Below, in pieces: positions 6,629 through 13,515 of a stretch of 16,892 nt of DNA. The notes beneath the pieces were generated by a model that was given only the letters and a program-made list of their open reading frames with translations, was not told where the DNA came from and ran no database searches. The translations under genes were made by a program, and so were the position numbers. How positions within the stretch are numbered: the first letter of the stretch is position 1; every line of letters starts with the position of its first letter. Source of the DNA: QAMH01 sp900556425 (GTDB taxonomy: Bacteria; Actinomycetota; Coriobacteriia; Coriobacteriales; QAMH01); contig CABRZR010000024.1 of the NCBI GenBank assembly GCA_902475535.1, positions 1 to 16,892 on the forward strand, written 5' to 3'.

Positions 6629-7146
6629 GATGTCGCTCCTTTTCCGAATTCCTCCGCGTACGTGACCACGCCCGATATCGCCGGGGCGTCCTCGCGAAGC
6701 CTGCATGCCATGAAGTTCTCGCTCGGAACGTCGAAGCACGGGAGAATCCCCAGCGTCTCGGCCGGCACGTAGCCGACGCGTGGGTAGTACTCGTCGCTGC
6801 CGAGCACGACCGAGTAATCGTACCCGAGCTCCCGGGCTATCCTGTGTCCCTCGCGGATCAGGGCGGTGCCGATGCCGCGCCTTTGCCACGCCGGCGCCAC
6901 GGACAGCGGGGCAAGCGCGAGCGCGACATGGTCGCCCACGTGCAGCTTGGTGAACATGATGTGCCCGACGATTTCGCCGTCAATTTCGCACACTAGCGAC
7001 AGTTCGGGAACGTATGCGTCGCTTCGCCGCAGGGCATCTACCAGGTCATGCTCGTTTCCATCGCTGTGCTCGGCGGTTGCGAAGGCACTCCTGACCACCT
7101 CGCGCACCGCATCGTGGTCGGCCTGCCGCTCTGCTCGTATCGTCAT
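6625..7146 (-). CDS. GNAT family N-acetyltransferase (YhbS-like)
   Basis: The 173-residue protein has the GNAT fold order. An N-terminal IRAERQADHDAVREVVRSAF segment is followed by the central strands LSLVCEIDGEIVGHIMFTKL. Motif A is LSVAPAWQRRGIGTALIREG, with the acetyl-CoA pyrophosphate loop QRRGIG at 88-93, and the YhbS-type signature YYPRVGYVPAE lies near 120-130. The C-terminal FMACRL strand is also typical. It transfers acetyl from acetyl-CoA to an unknown amine. ATG 7146 is chosen because GGGAGG lies 7 nt ahead; an in-frame ATG at 7188 has no such site. It overlaps the DUF4180 gene by 4 nt, forming a two-gene unit. It is 102 nt downstream of the EamA transporter gene on the same strand. 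Confidence 0.93.
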   Translation of the reverse strand: MTIRAERQADHDAVREVVRSAFATAEHSDGNEHDLVDALRRSDAYVPELSLVCEIDGEIVGHIMFTKLHVGDHVALALAPLSVAPAWQRRGIGTALIREGHRIARELGYDYSVVLGSDEYYPRVGYVPAETLGILPCFDVPSENFMACRLREDAPAISGVVTYAEEFGKGATS

Positions 7147-7248
7147 GGCGATTCCTCCCATTATTTCGTCTACCGCGTACTTTACCATCGCGCGCCCCAG
7201 TCACGCACATCTCACAAGGGGCCATCGGGTCCCGGGTACATGATGTCC

Positions 7249-8139
7249 CTACGGAAACGCCGTCATCAGTGCCGTGCCGCAGACGATGAGTGCGAGCCCA
7301 ATGCCCGCCCGCCATGACAGCCGCTCGTGCAAGAACAGCCAGGCAAACGCAATCGACACGACGATCGAGAGCTTGTCGATCTGCACGACGATGCTCACCT
7401 GACCAGTCTGTATGGCGTAGTAGAAGAACAGCCACGACGCGCCAGTCGCGATGCCGGAGGCCACCAGGAACAGCGCCTCGCCGGGCCGCACGCCGCACAC
7501 GGCCCGCAGCTTTCCGCGCGCAGCGACGATGCCCCACGCCATCACCAGCACCACGCAGGTGCGAATCGCGGTTGCCAGGTTCGAGTCGACGCCCTCGATG
7601 CCGACCTTCGCGAGAATCGAGGTGAGCGCGGCGAACACCGCGGCCCCGATGGCGTACCACAGCCATCCATGCCCGCCTGCGCTGCTATCCTGCACATCGC
7701 CGCCGTCCTGTCCCGCTTTCCTCTCGATCATGAGGTAGGTGCCCACGCCGATTGCGATGATGGAGGCGAGCTTGACCGCGAGGTTGCTCGTCTCGCCGAA
7801 CAGGACGATCGCGAAGAGCGCGGCCAGGATCGTGCTCGACTTGTCCATGGGCACGACCTTGTTGACGTCGCCGAGCGAAAGCGCCTTGAAGTAGCAGATC
7901 CACGATGCGCCCGTCGCGAGTCCCGAGGCGACGAGGAACGTCCACGAGAGGGGAGCAATGCGGCATATTCCGTCTTGCGCGCCGGTGACGAAGACGACGA
8001 TCCAGGCAAAGACGAGCACGACCGCGGTGCGAATGCCCGTGGCGATGTCGGAATCGGTCTCCCGCACGCCGCATTTGGCGAGAATCGACGTTATACCCGC
8101 GAAGAGCGCCGCGAGCAGCGCCGCGCTAACCCAACCCAT
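7249..8139 (-). CDS. EamA-family (DMT superfamily) transporter
   Basis: The 296-residue protein has about ten hydrophobic segments arranged as two EamA domains (about 1-138 and 160-294). The halves are plainly homologous: SILAKCGVRETDSDIATGIR against SILAKVGIEGVDSNLATAIR, and LVASGLATGASWICYFKAL against LVASGIATGASWLFFYYAI. A hydrophilic linker (about 140-158, Gly/Asp/Ser-rich) joins them. Family members move metabolites such as amino acids or nucleotide-derived compounds across the inner membrane; the substrate here cannot be told. The start codon has only a G-rich leader (GGGGGTGTGAG) rather than a clean ribosome site. The GNAT gene upstream ends 46 nt before the start, so co-transcription is likely. 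Confidence 0.92.
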   Translation of the reverse strand: MGWVSAALLAALFAGITSILAKCGVRETDSDIATGIRTAVVLVFAWIVVFVTGAQDGICRIAPLSWTFLVASGLATGASWICYFKALSLGDVNKVVPMDKSSTILAALFAIVLFGETSNLAVKLASIIAIGVGTYLMIERKAGQDGGDVQDSSAGGHGWLWYAIGAAVFAALTSILAKVGIEGVDSNLATAIRTCVVLVMAWGIVAARGKLRAVCGVRPGEALFLVASGIATGASWLFFYYAIQTGQVSIVVQIDKLSIVVSIAFAWLFLHERLSWRAGIGLALIVCGTALMTAFP

Positions 8140-8185
8140 AGCTCACACCCCCGCCCATCCTCTGGCTGTCACCGCCTCGCCAGCC

Positions 8186-8665
8186 CTACAGCTCGTGATA
8201 GTACGGACAGATGTCGACATACGTGCCATCGGGCATGCGAAAGCCACCTGGGATGGTGCCGAGCTGCACGAAGCCGAGCTTCTCGTAGAGGTGGCGCGCG
8301 CCGGCGTTGGTCGCGACGACGGCGTTGAACTGCAGCACGCGAAAGCCGTGCGCCTTGCCCTGGGCAAGCGAGTCCTCGACGAGCAGGTGGCCCACGCCCT
8401 TGCCGCGCGCGGCCGAGCCGACCGCATAGCTGGCGTTGGCGATGTGCCCGCAGCGCCCGACGTTGTTGGGATGCAGGATGTAGAGCCCGATGACGCGCCC
8501 GTCCTCCTCGGCGACGCCGCAGCACGTCTGCGATGCGAAGAACGCGCTGCCGCTCGCGAGGTCCAGCTCCTCTTCCTGGGGAAACGCGATGCCGTCTCTC
8601 ACGACCTCGTTCCAGATGCCCACCATCTCGGCGATGTCGTCCTGCCGATAGCTCCTGATCTCCAT
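8186..8665 (-). CDS. GNAT family N-acetyltransferase
   Basis: The 159-residue protein is a typical single-domain GNAT enzyme. It has an N-terminal MEIRSYRQDDIAEMVGIWNE segment and central strands GVAEEDGRVIGLYILHPNNV. Motif A (ANASYAVGSAARGKGVGHLL) carries the RGKGVG acetyl-CoA loop. Motif B follows as NAGARHLYEKLGFVQLG, ending in the FRMPDGTYVDICPYYHEL strand. The layout, including the HPNNVGRCGHIANA stretch, is frequent in small acetyltransferases of unknown amine substrate. Two adjacent ATG codons compete (8668 and 8665); the second has GAGGAG at a better 6-nt spacing. The end of a 44-codon frame overlaps this start. The EamA transporter gene follows after 46 nt. Confidence 0.93.
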   Translation of the reverse strand: MEIRSYRQDDIAEMVGIWNEVVRDGIAFPQEEELDLASGSAFFASQTCCGVAEEDGRVIGLYILHPNNVGRCGHIANASYAVGSAARGKGVGHLLVEDSLAQGKAHGFRVLQFNAVVATNAGARHLYEKLGFVQLGTIPGGFRMPDGTYVDICPYYHEL

Positions 8666-8799
8666 CATCTGCTCCTCGTCATGTGCCTGCCCGTATGCAC
8701 GGCCTCCGGGGCGGGTGCGTCCGGATAGCGGTGGATGGCCTTGGCGTTCACGGGCTCCTCTTCGGGATTGCGTGTGGTATCACGAAACAACGCGATCAT
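8665..8799 (-). CDS. Candidate 44-aa leader protein overlapping the GNAT start
   Basis: An ATG at 8799 opens a 44-codon frame starting MIALFRDTTRNPEEEP. Its TGA (8665-8667) overlaps the GNAT start codon. Third positions are overwhelmingly G or C from codon 14 on, which is unusual for non-coding DNA and argues for present or past coding. No ribosome site precedes the ATG, and the peptide resembles nothing I know. It could be a coupled small gene, the tail of a decayed gene, or a chance frame. Confidence 0.35.
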   Translation of the reverse strand: MIALFRDTTRNPEEEPVNAKAIHRYPDAPAPEAVHTGRHMTRSR

Positions 8800-8833
8800 G
8801 ATAGTACACCGGTGAGTCAAGGCCGTTCGCCCA

Positions 8834-8864
8834 TTGACTTAAACCTAACTTGAAGTCCGATAAT
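8834..8864 (+). promoter_or_regulatory. MerR-type promoter of the aldo/keto reductase gene
   Basis: TTGACT (8834-8839) and GATAAT (8859-8864) are separated by 19 nt instead of the usual 17. A 22-nt imperfect dyad (8836-8857; outer arms GACTT and AAGTC, inner matches AA and TT) fills the spacer. This over-long spacer with a centred dyad is the hallmark of promoters twisted into shape by MerR-family activators. No merR-like gene is in the window, so the regulator would act from elsewhere. The predicted start of transcription falls about 25 nt ahead of the ATG. Confidence 0.7.
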
Positions 8865-8895
8865 GCTCCAAGCGTTTCCGGAGAAGGGACATTCC

Positions 8896-9909
8896 ATGAA
8901 ATACACGGCGCTCGGACATTCCGGTATCGAGGTGTCACGGATAAGCATCGGCGGCATGAGCTTCGGCGAGCCCGATGCGGCCAACCACGAGTGGACCATC
9001 GGCCCCGAGGAGACGGAGGCGGTCATCAGACACGCCTTCGACCAGGGCATCAACTACATCGACACCGCAAACTGCTACGCCCACGGGACGAGCGAGGAGT
9101 ACATCGGCAGAGCACTGGCCAACACCGGCATTCCCCGTGACGAGGTGGTGCTGCAGAGCAAGGTCTTCTTCAACTATGGCGGCCTTTCCAAGGAGGCGAT
9201 AGAGCGCGAGATAGACGGCACGCTCGGGCGTCTGGGTACCGATTACCTCGACGTCTACATGATCCATCGCTTCGATTACGACACGCCTATAGAAGAGACG
9301 ATGGAGGCCCTCGACGGGCTCGTGAGGGCGGGCAAGGTGCGCGCCCTGGGCGCGAGCGAGATGTTCGCCTACCAGCTGCACGGCATGCAGGTGGTCGCGG
9401 AGCAAAACGGCTGGGAGCAGTTCACCAACATGCAGTGCCACTACAATCTGCTCTATCGCGAGAACGAGCGCGAGATGATTCCCGTTTGCCGCCAGTTCGA
9501 CGTGGCGCTCACGCCCTACAGTCCGCTGGCTTCGGGGCATCTGGCGCGAAGGACCTGGGACTCAGGCTCGCTGCGGAGCCGCACCGATCTCACGATGGCG
9601 GACAAGTACAACCGGGCTGAGTCTCTTGACATGCCCATCATCGACCGGGTAGCCGAGGTGGCGGAAAGGCGCGGCGTACCCATGGCCCAGATTGCCATCG
9701 CCTGGCACCTGAACAGGGGAGTGGAAAGCCCGACGCTCGGTTTCTCGAAGCCGACCCGTGTCGACGATGCCGTGGCCGCGGTCGACATTGAGCTCGCCAA
9801 GGACGAGATGGACTACATGGAGGAGCCCTACGTTGCCCATGAGCTCGTGGGTCCCATCGGGCGCCCAGGCGAAAAGCCCATTGCGGGCACTATCCGACCC
9901 AAGGCGTGA
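8896..9909 (+). CDS. Aldo/keto reductase
   Basis: The 337-residue protein is a standard AKR (beta/alpha)8 barrel. The catalytic tetrad is visible as Asp56 (YIDTAN), Tyr61 (NCYAHG), Lys89 (LQSKVF) and His124 (MIHRFD). The NADPH-binding C-terminal part includes ALTPYSPLASGHLARR and a late SPTLGFSKPTRVDDAV segment. AKRs reduce aldehydes or ketones with NADPH in the cytoplasm; relatives such as YajO-type enzymes have broad carbonyl substrates. ATG 8896 has GAAGGG 8 nt ahead. An upstream in-frame ATG at 8863 overlaps the -10 box and is rejected. The MerR-type promoter just upstream suggests induction by an aldehyde, thiol-reactive or redox stress signal, which is inference. No close downstream partner is present. 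Confidence 0.94.
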   Translation: MKYTALGHSGIEVSRISIGGMSFGEPDAANHEWTIGPEETEAVIRHAFDQGINYIDTANCYAHGTSEEYIGRALANTGIPRDEVVLQSKVFFNYGGLSKEAIEREIDGTLGRLGTDYLDVYMIHRFDYDTPIEETMEALDGLVRAGKVRALGASEMFAYQLHGMQVVAEQNGWEQFTNMQCHYNLLYRENEREMIPVCRQFDVALTPYSPLASGHLARRTWDSGSLRSRTDLTMADKYNRAESLDMPIIDRVAEVAERRGVPMAQIAIAWHLNRGVESPTLGFSKPTRVDDAVAAVDIELAKDEMDYMEEPYVAHELVGPIGRPGEKPIAGTIRPKA

Positions 9910-10238
9910 GATGTATCGTTTTGCAGTGACCAGGATGATGAGGTGCTGACCGCTGCGAGGCGCCTTGTGCCAAGAAATGCCATGTTCTGACCGCTAGATG
10001 ACGAAAAAGTGGTGTGATGGCCGCATCTTGCGGTCACGGCGCTGGAAAACATGGCATTTGGCGGTCACGGTACTGCATTTCTTGGCATGGCTAAACCGAG
10101 AGAGGCCTAGAACAGCGCATAATAATGCATTGTGGAAGGTAGCCAAGGGAATCGGACAGAACGTGCTAATATCGTCTTGTTTGCAGGGCATTCTACGCAG
10201 GCTATCCGATGGCGTCTGTATCCCGCATGGAGGTTGCT
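9910..10238. other. Long intergenic region holding nested inverted repeats
   Basis: No coding frame is credible in these 329 nt. The first 180 nt hold an ordered set of inverted repeats, annotated separately. The remainder leads into the Crp/Fnr gene. TAATAT at 10167-10172 could be a -10 element for that gene, but no -35 partner was found. No intrinsic terminator with a T-run follows the aldo/keto reductase gene, so the folded repeat may serve that role. Confidence 0.6.
9947..10087. repeat. Nested inverted-repeat cluster with TGACCGC boxes
   Basis: TGCCAAGAAATGC (9968-9980) is repeated perfectly inverted at 10075-10087. In both copies TGACCGC follows after exactly 7 nt (9988-9994, and 10061-10067 on the minus strand). 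Two more TGACCGC boxes lie at 9947-9953 (plus) and 10030-10036 (minus). The boxes are 41 nt apart on the left and 31 nt apart on the right, near whole helical turns. AAATGCCATGTT (9975-9986) is also inverted at 10048-10059. The right and middle pairings share 9975-9980, so two RNA folds exclude each other. It could be a dispersed intergenic repeat, a small non-autonomous element or a multi-site operator. Confidence 0.75.
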
Positions 10239-10901
10239 ATGGAGCGCACGGCCAATCAGCAAGGGCAGTCGACGGTCTCCGGTTCCTGCCTATGCTCCGA
10301 TGCCGAGATGAATCCGTTCTGCAGGTCTCTTAACGAGCAGACGCGTTGCAAGCTCTGCGCGGCGTCGAGGCAACTGCTCATCAAGCGCGGTGCCACGATT
10401 CCCGTGTCGGAGTTTGCCTCCGAGATGCTTATCACAAAATCGGGCGTCGTCGCCTCGGCCTTGCTGACTGAAAACGGAAAGACCCAGGGAGCTTTCATCG
10501 CCCGGGAGGGCTACGTCGCGAACATCATCCGCGTAGCCGGTCGTACGGAGCGCTATGACGAGTCATTCAATGACCCGCACTTCGGATGCGCCTTCACGGA
10601 CGCTCGTCTGTGTGCCGTTCAAATCGAGGCGGTGCGGAAATGTATTCACGAGGATCCCGAATTCTCCTGGAGGATGATCTGCGAGCTCTCCGATCGCTGC
10701 AAGGACTTCCTGCAGAGCCTGACCCTGCTCACGGAGATGTCGGGGGCCGAGAAGGTTGCCTGGATCCTCGACGAGCTCGAGAAGATGGGCGTCGACCTGA
10801 CGACCGTCACCCACGAGACCATCGGTCGCATGCTCAACATGAACCGCGTGAGCGTCACGCGCGTCATGGCGTCGGTGCTGGAACAGCGCTCGCGTCGCTA
10901 G
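10239..10901 (+). CDS. Crp/Fnr-family transcriptional regulator with N-terminal cysteine cluster
   Basis: The 220-residue protein has a Crp/Fnr layout. A sensor beta-roll (about 45-135) and a long dimer helix (about 138-167) lead to a C-terminal HTH with THETIGRMLNMNRVSVTRVM at 191-210. The N terminus holds five cysteines (17, 19, 28, 37, 40), as C-x-C-x8-C-x8-C-x2-C. This suggests an oxygen- or NO-sensitive iron-sulfur cluster or a redox switch, but the spacing differs from E. coli FNR, so that role is inference. Residues for cAMP binding are not evident. ATG 10239 is chosen because GGAGG lies 5 nt ahead; in-frame ATGs at 10209 and 10227 lack such a site. Two dyad operators lie between this gene and the molybdoenzyme operon 174 nt downstream, making that operon its likely target. 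Confidence 0.88.
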   Translation: MERTANQQGQSTVSGSCLCSDAEMNPFCRSLNEQTRCKLCAASRQLLIKRGATIPVSEFASEMLITKSGVVASALLTENGKTQGAFIAREGYVANIIRVAGRTERYDESFNDPHFGCAFTDARLCAVQIEAVRKCIHEDPEFSWRMICELSDRCKDFLQSLTLLTEMSGAEKVAWILDELEKMGVDLTTVTHETIGRMLNMNRVSVTRVMASVLEQRSRR

Positions 10902-10958
10902 GGCTTCGTCGGCGCATCTTGACGGCGGAGGCCGCAACCTCGCGCTGCCCGACCCGCA

Positions 10959-10974
10959 TGTAACACGTGTTACC
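10959..10974. promoter_or_regulatory. Crp/Fnr-type operator, distal copy
   Basis: TGTAACACGTGTTACC contains a 14-nt perfect palindrome (GTAACACGTGTTAC). It shares the TGTAAC-N4-GTTAC(A) form with a second copy 29 nt downstream. Its centre lies about 71 nt ahead of the predicted transcription start, a class I position. Half-sites separated by 4 nt are usual for Crp/Fnr dimers. Binding by the adjacent regulator is inferred. Confidence 0.7.
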
Positions 10975-10987
10975 AAGAGGCCCTGCC

Positions 10988-11003
10988 TGTAACAGAGGTT
11001 ACA
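10988..11003. promoter_or_regulatory. Crp/Fnr-type operator, proximal copy
   Basis: TGTAACAGAGGTTACA has perfect 6-bp arms (TGTAAC and GTTACA) around AGAG. Its centre lies about 42 nt ahead of the predicted start of transcription, which is the classic class II activator position overlapping -35. This explains why no -35 hexamer is visible here. Confidence 0.75.
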
Positions 11004-11025
11004 GACACGGAGCGAATCGCCCCCG

Positions 11026-11031
11026 TAGACT
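11026..11031 (+). promoter_or_regulatory. Predicted -10 box of the molybdoenzyme operon
   Basis: TAGACT matches the -10 consensus moderately and sits 22 nt after the proximal operator, so transcription would begin near 11038. A strong ribosome site (AGGGGGAG) lies in the roughly 37-nt leader. The assignment depends on the operator geometry and is not certain on its own. Confidence 0.5.
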
Positions 11032-11074
11032 CTTCCCATCGTCAACTACGAGAAGTAGAGAAGGGGGAGATCTA

Positions 11075-13507
11075 ATGTCCGAGGAGAGCTTTGTCTACAC
11101 TGCGTGTCCTGGTTGGGGTGACCACGAGTACTGCGCACTGAAGACGGTTGTCAAGGATGGCAAGATCATCCGCACGGAGCCCGCCGATTACACGGGGGCC
11201 GAAACGGGCGAGGCGCACATCTGCCAGAAGGGTGTCATGGCATGTCGTCAGCCCTACAACAAGGATCGCCTCACCACACCGCTCAAGCGCGTCGGCGAGC
11301 GCGGCGAGGGCAAGTGGGAGGAGATCAGCTGGGACCAGGCACTCGACGAGATCGCCGAGAAGCTGGCCGAGCAGCGTGACAAGTACGGTCCGCAGTCGCT
11401 CGCGCTCTGGTACCTGACCGCGAGCTATCCGCCTTCCATGGGTCTTGCCGGCGTGCTGCACACCCGCTTTGGTGGTCTGTATGGCGCGACTTTCCCGATG
11501 GAGGCATACGGTCTGGACAACGGCCCGCTGTTCGCCGCTTACTATGACCTGGGCAACACCTACCGCTACTACAACACCGACCCGCGTAACATCGACACGT
11601 CCGATTACGTGATCGTGTGGGGCGCCAACCCGGTCGAGAACCAGCATCGCTTTGCCAAGCACGTGGTCGAGGCCAAGAGCAACGGCGCGAAGATCGTCGA
11701 TGTCGGCCTGCTCTTCGACGCCACCGCCGGTTACGCCGACGAGTTCGTGCCCGTGAAGCCCGGTTCCGACTCCGCGCTTTCCCTGGCCATGGCCCGTCAC
11801 ATTGTCGAAAACGACCTGTACAAGGCCGACTTCCTCATCGAGCACACCGTCGCCCCGTTCCTCGTGAACACCATGACCGGTGAGTTCATGCGCGATGCCG
11901 ATGACAACTATCTGGTCGTCGACAAGACGCACGGCGTCATCACCGCCGCCCCGGGTGTCAAGGAGATTCCCGGTGTCACCGAGCTCGACCTCTATGCCGA
12001 GCTCGACGTCTTCGGCGTGTCGTGCAAGACGGTGTTCCAGGTGCTGAAGGACCATCTGGATATCTATACTCCCGAGTACCAGGAGAAGATCACGGGCGTG
12101 CCCGCCGCGACGTGCGTGCGCATCGCCGAGGAGTACGCGGCTGCCCCGAACGCCTACATTCTGGGTGCTCTCGGCATCCGCTATCAGAACCAGGGCGATA
12201 TCTACCGTTCGTTCTACCTGCTGGGATCGCTGACCGGCAATCTGGGTCGCCCGGGCGCTGGCGTCACCTCCGAGCTGCTCGGTGGCGCGTGGCCGGTGCT
12301 CTTCAACGACGAGCCCATCGTCGCTCCCAACGGCATCGAGGGCTTCAAGGGCGTTCCCGCTCGACAGGCCGACTTCTTCGACGCCATCGAGGGTGCCCCG
12401 AGCATGGAGGAATGCCCCTACAAGACGCTCATGGTCATCTCCGGCAATCCGGTGCACAACTGCCCGAACCGCTCCCGCTGGATCGAGCGCGTGTTCCCCA
12501 AGCTCGAGCTCATCGTCGACTTCGACATCTGGATCACCGACACGGGCGAGTACGCCGACTACATCCTGCCCGACTGCATGCCCTTCGAGCGCTACGACAT
12601 CATCAACATGGCTGCCTACAACCACATCGTGTTGCAGGAGCCTGCCATCGAGCCGCCGGCGGAAGTGCATGATCCCACCGACTTGTTCACCGGCCTGGCC
12701 CAGCGCCTCGGTCTGGGCGAGTACTTCGACAAGACCGCCGAGGAGTGGCTTGACGTGCGTCTCGCCTCCGATTATCCCTTCATCGCCGGCATCGAGGGCG
12801 GCGTGAACATGGAACGCTTGAAGAAGGAGAAGATGGTCCGCTTGGCGACGCCTCCCATGAACTGGGACCCGTTCCTCGGCCTGGACTTCTCCACGCCTTC
12901 CGGCCGCCTCGAGTTCTACTGCGAGCGTCTGCTGCCGGTGGGCCATGCTCTGGCCACCTACACCGAGCCCATGGAAGTGCCGACCGAGCAGAGCAAGGCC
13001 GCGGGTAAGAACGAGAAGTATCCGTACCAGTTCTTCAGCGGCCGCCAGCGCTTCTTCATGCAGTCGCTCTACACCGACGACCCGCTGATGGTCGAGATGT
13101 CCGGTGGCAAACCGTATGCACGCATCAACCCGGTCGACGCCAAGCGCGAGGGCATCATCGACGGCGACAAGGTCGAGGTCTACAACCAGCGCGGTCATGT
13201 CATCGCCCCGGTTCGCCTGGACGAGGCGATTCCGCCGGGAACCATTCAGGTGTGGTTCGGTTGGCGCCAGCGCCAGTTCGAGGAAGGCACCTATTCCGAG
13301 CTGCTGGTTCCGCTGGGAGGCCGTGAGACGCTTGATGAGGTCTCCGAGCACTGGTGGAACGAGATGCTGGGCAAGAACCAGGTCAAGTGCGGATTCTTCA
13401 CGGGATCCGAGGGCTGCATCGCCGGCGCCTGGGACACGATCTGGGACTGCGCCTGCAACATCCGCAAGGTGGCCGACGCCGCCGACGTCGACGAGGAAGA
13501 GGAGTAG
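11075..13507 (+). CDS. Molybdopterin-dependent oxidoreductase, DMSO reductase superfamily, large subunit
   Basis: The 810-residue protein has the family order. An N-terminal 4Fe-4S domain (CPGWGDHEYC at 11-20, with Cys50 in HICQKG) leads into KDRLTTPLKR. MGD-binding regions follow (VWGANPVEN at 181-189 and VKPGSDSALS at 227-236), then the C-terminal barrel (ARINPVDAKREGIIDGDKVE). The usual CxxC-xxx-C spacing is disturbed: only Cys11, Cys20, Cys50 and Cys57 are present in this part, so one cluster ligand may be non-standard. No Ser, Cys or selenocysteine stands at the usual molybdenum-ligand position; Asp148 in EAYGLDNGP is a candidate, by rough alignment only. There is no twin-arginine signal, so the enzyme should be cytoplasmic. 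Its two-gene arrangement recalls pyrogallol transhydroxylase and the dehydroxylases of gut Coriobacteriia, but the substrate cannot be told from sequence. ATG 11075 has AGGGGGAG 5 nt ahead. Confidence 0.93.
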   Translation: MSEESFVYTACPGWGDHEYCALKTVVKDGKIIRTEPADYTGAETGEAHICQKGVMACRQPYNKDRLTTPLKRVGERGEGKWEEISWDQALDEIAEKLAEQRDKYGPQSLALWYLTASYPPSMGLAGVLHTRFGGLYGATFPMEAYGLDNGPLFAAYYDLGNTYRYYNTDPRNIDTSDYVIVWGANPVENQHRFAKHVVEAKSNGAKIVDVGLLFDATAGYADEFVPVKPGSDSALSLAMARHIVENDLYKADFLIEHTVAPFLVNTMTGEFMRDADDNYLVVDKTHGVITAAPGVKEIPGVTELDLYAELDVFGVSCKTVFQVLKDHLDIYTPEYQEKITGVPAATCVRIAEEYAAAPNAYILGALGIRYQNQGDIYRSFYLLGSLTGNLGRPGAGVTSELLGGAWPVLFNDEPIVAPNGIEGFKGVPARQADFFDAIEGAPSMEECPYKTLMVISGNPVHNCPNRSRWIERVFPKLELIVDFDIWITDTGEYADYILPDCMPFERYDIINMAAYNHIVLQEPAIEPPAEVHDPTDLFTGLAQRLGLGEYFDKTAEEWLDVRLASDYPFIAGIEGGVNMERLKKEKMVRLATPPMNWDPFLGLDFSTPSGRLEFYCERLLPVGHALATYTEPMEVPTEQSKAAGKNEKYPYQFFSGRQRFFMQSLYTDDPLMVEMSGGKPYARINPVDAKREGIIDGDKVEVYNQRGHVIAPVRLDEAIPPGTIQVWFGWRQRQFEEGTYSELLVPLGGRETLDEVSEHWWNEMLGKNQVKCGFFTGSEGCIAGAWDTIWDCACNIRKVADAADVDEEEE

Positions 13508-13515
13508 TGATCGAC

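Noticed and set aside
6629..6889. N-terminal extension of the DUF4180 protein by 87 residues
   Set aside because: The extension is Arg-rich, lies inside the GNAT coding region in another frame, and the true start at 6628 has its own ribosome site and ATGA overlap.
10030..10091. Two direct repeats starting GCGGTCACGG with 31-nt spacing, considered as a minimal CRISPR array
   Set aside because: Only the first 10 nt and a GGCAT further on match. There are two units only, no cas gene is present, and the units are better explained as arms of the nested inverted repeats.
11072..13351. A 759-codon open frame antisense to the molybdoenzyme gene
   Set aside because: Its product is low-complexity and rich in Val, Gly, Leu and His with no domain. 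It arises from the G/C third-position bias of the real gene on the plus strand, which has all family motifs.
11075..13507. Naming the large subunit as a specific catechol dehydroxylase, transhydroxylase or acetylene hydratase
   Set aside because: Residues I can see support only the superfamily. Substrate assignment needs a tree or assays, so no specific name was given.
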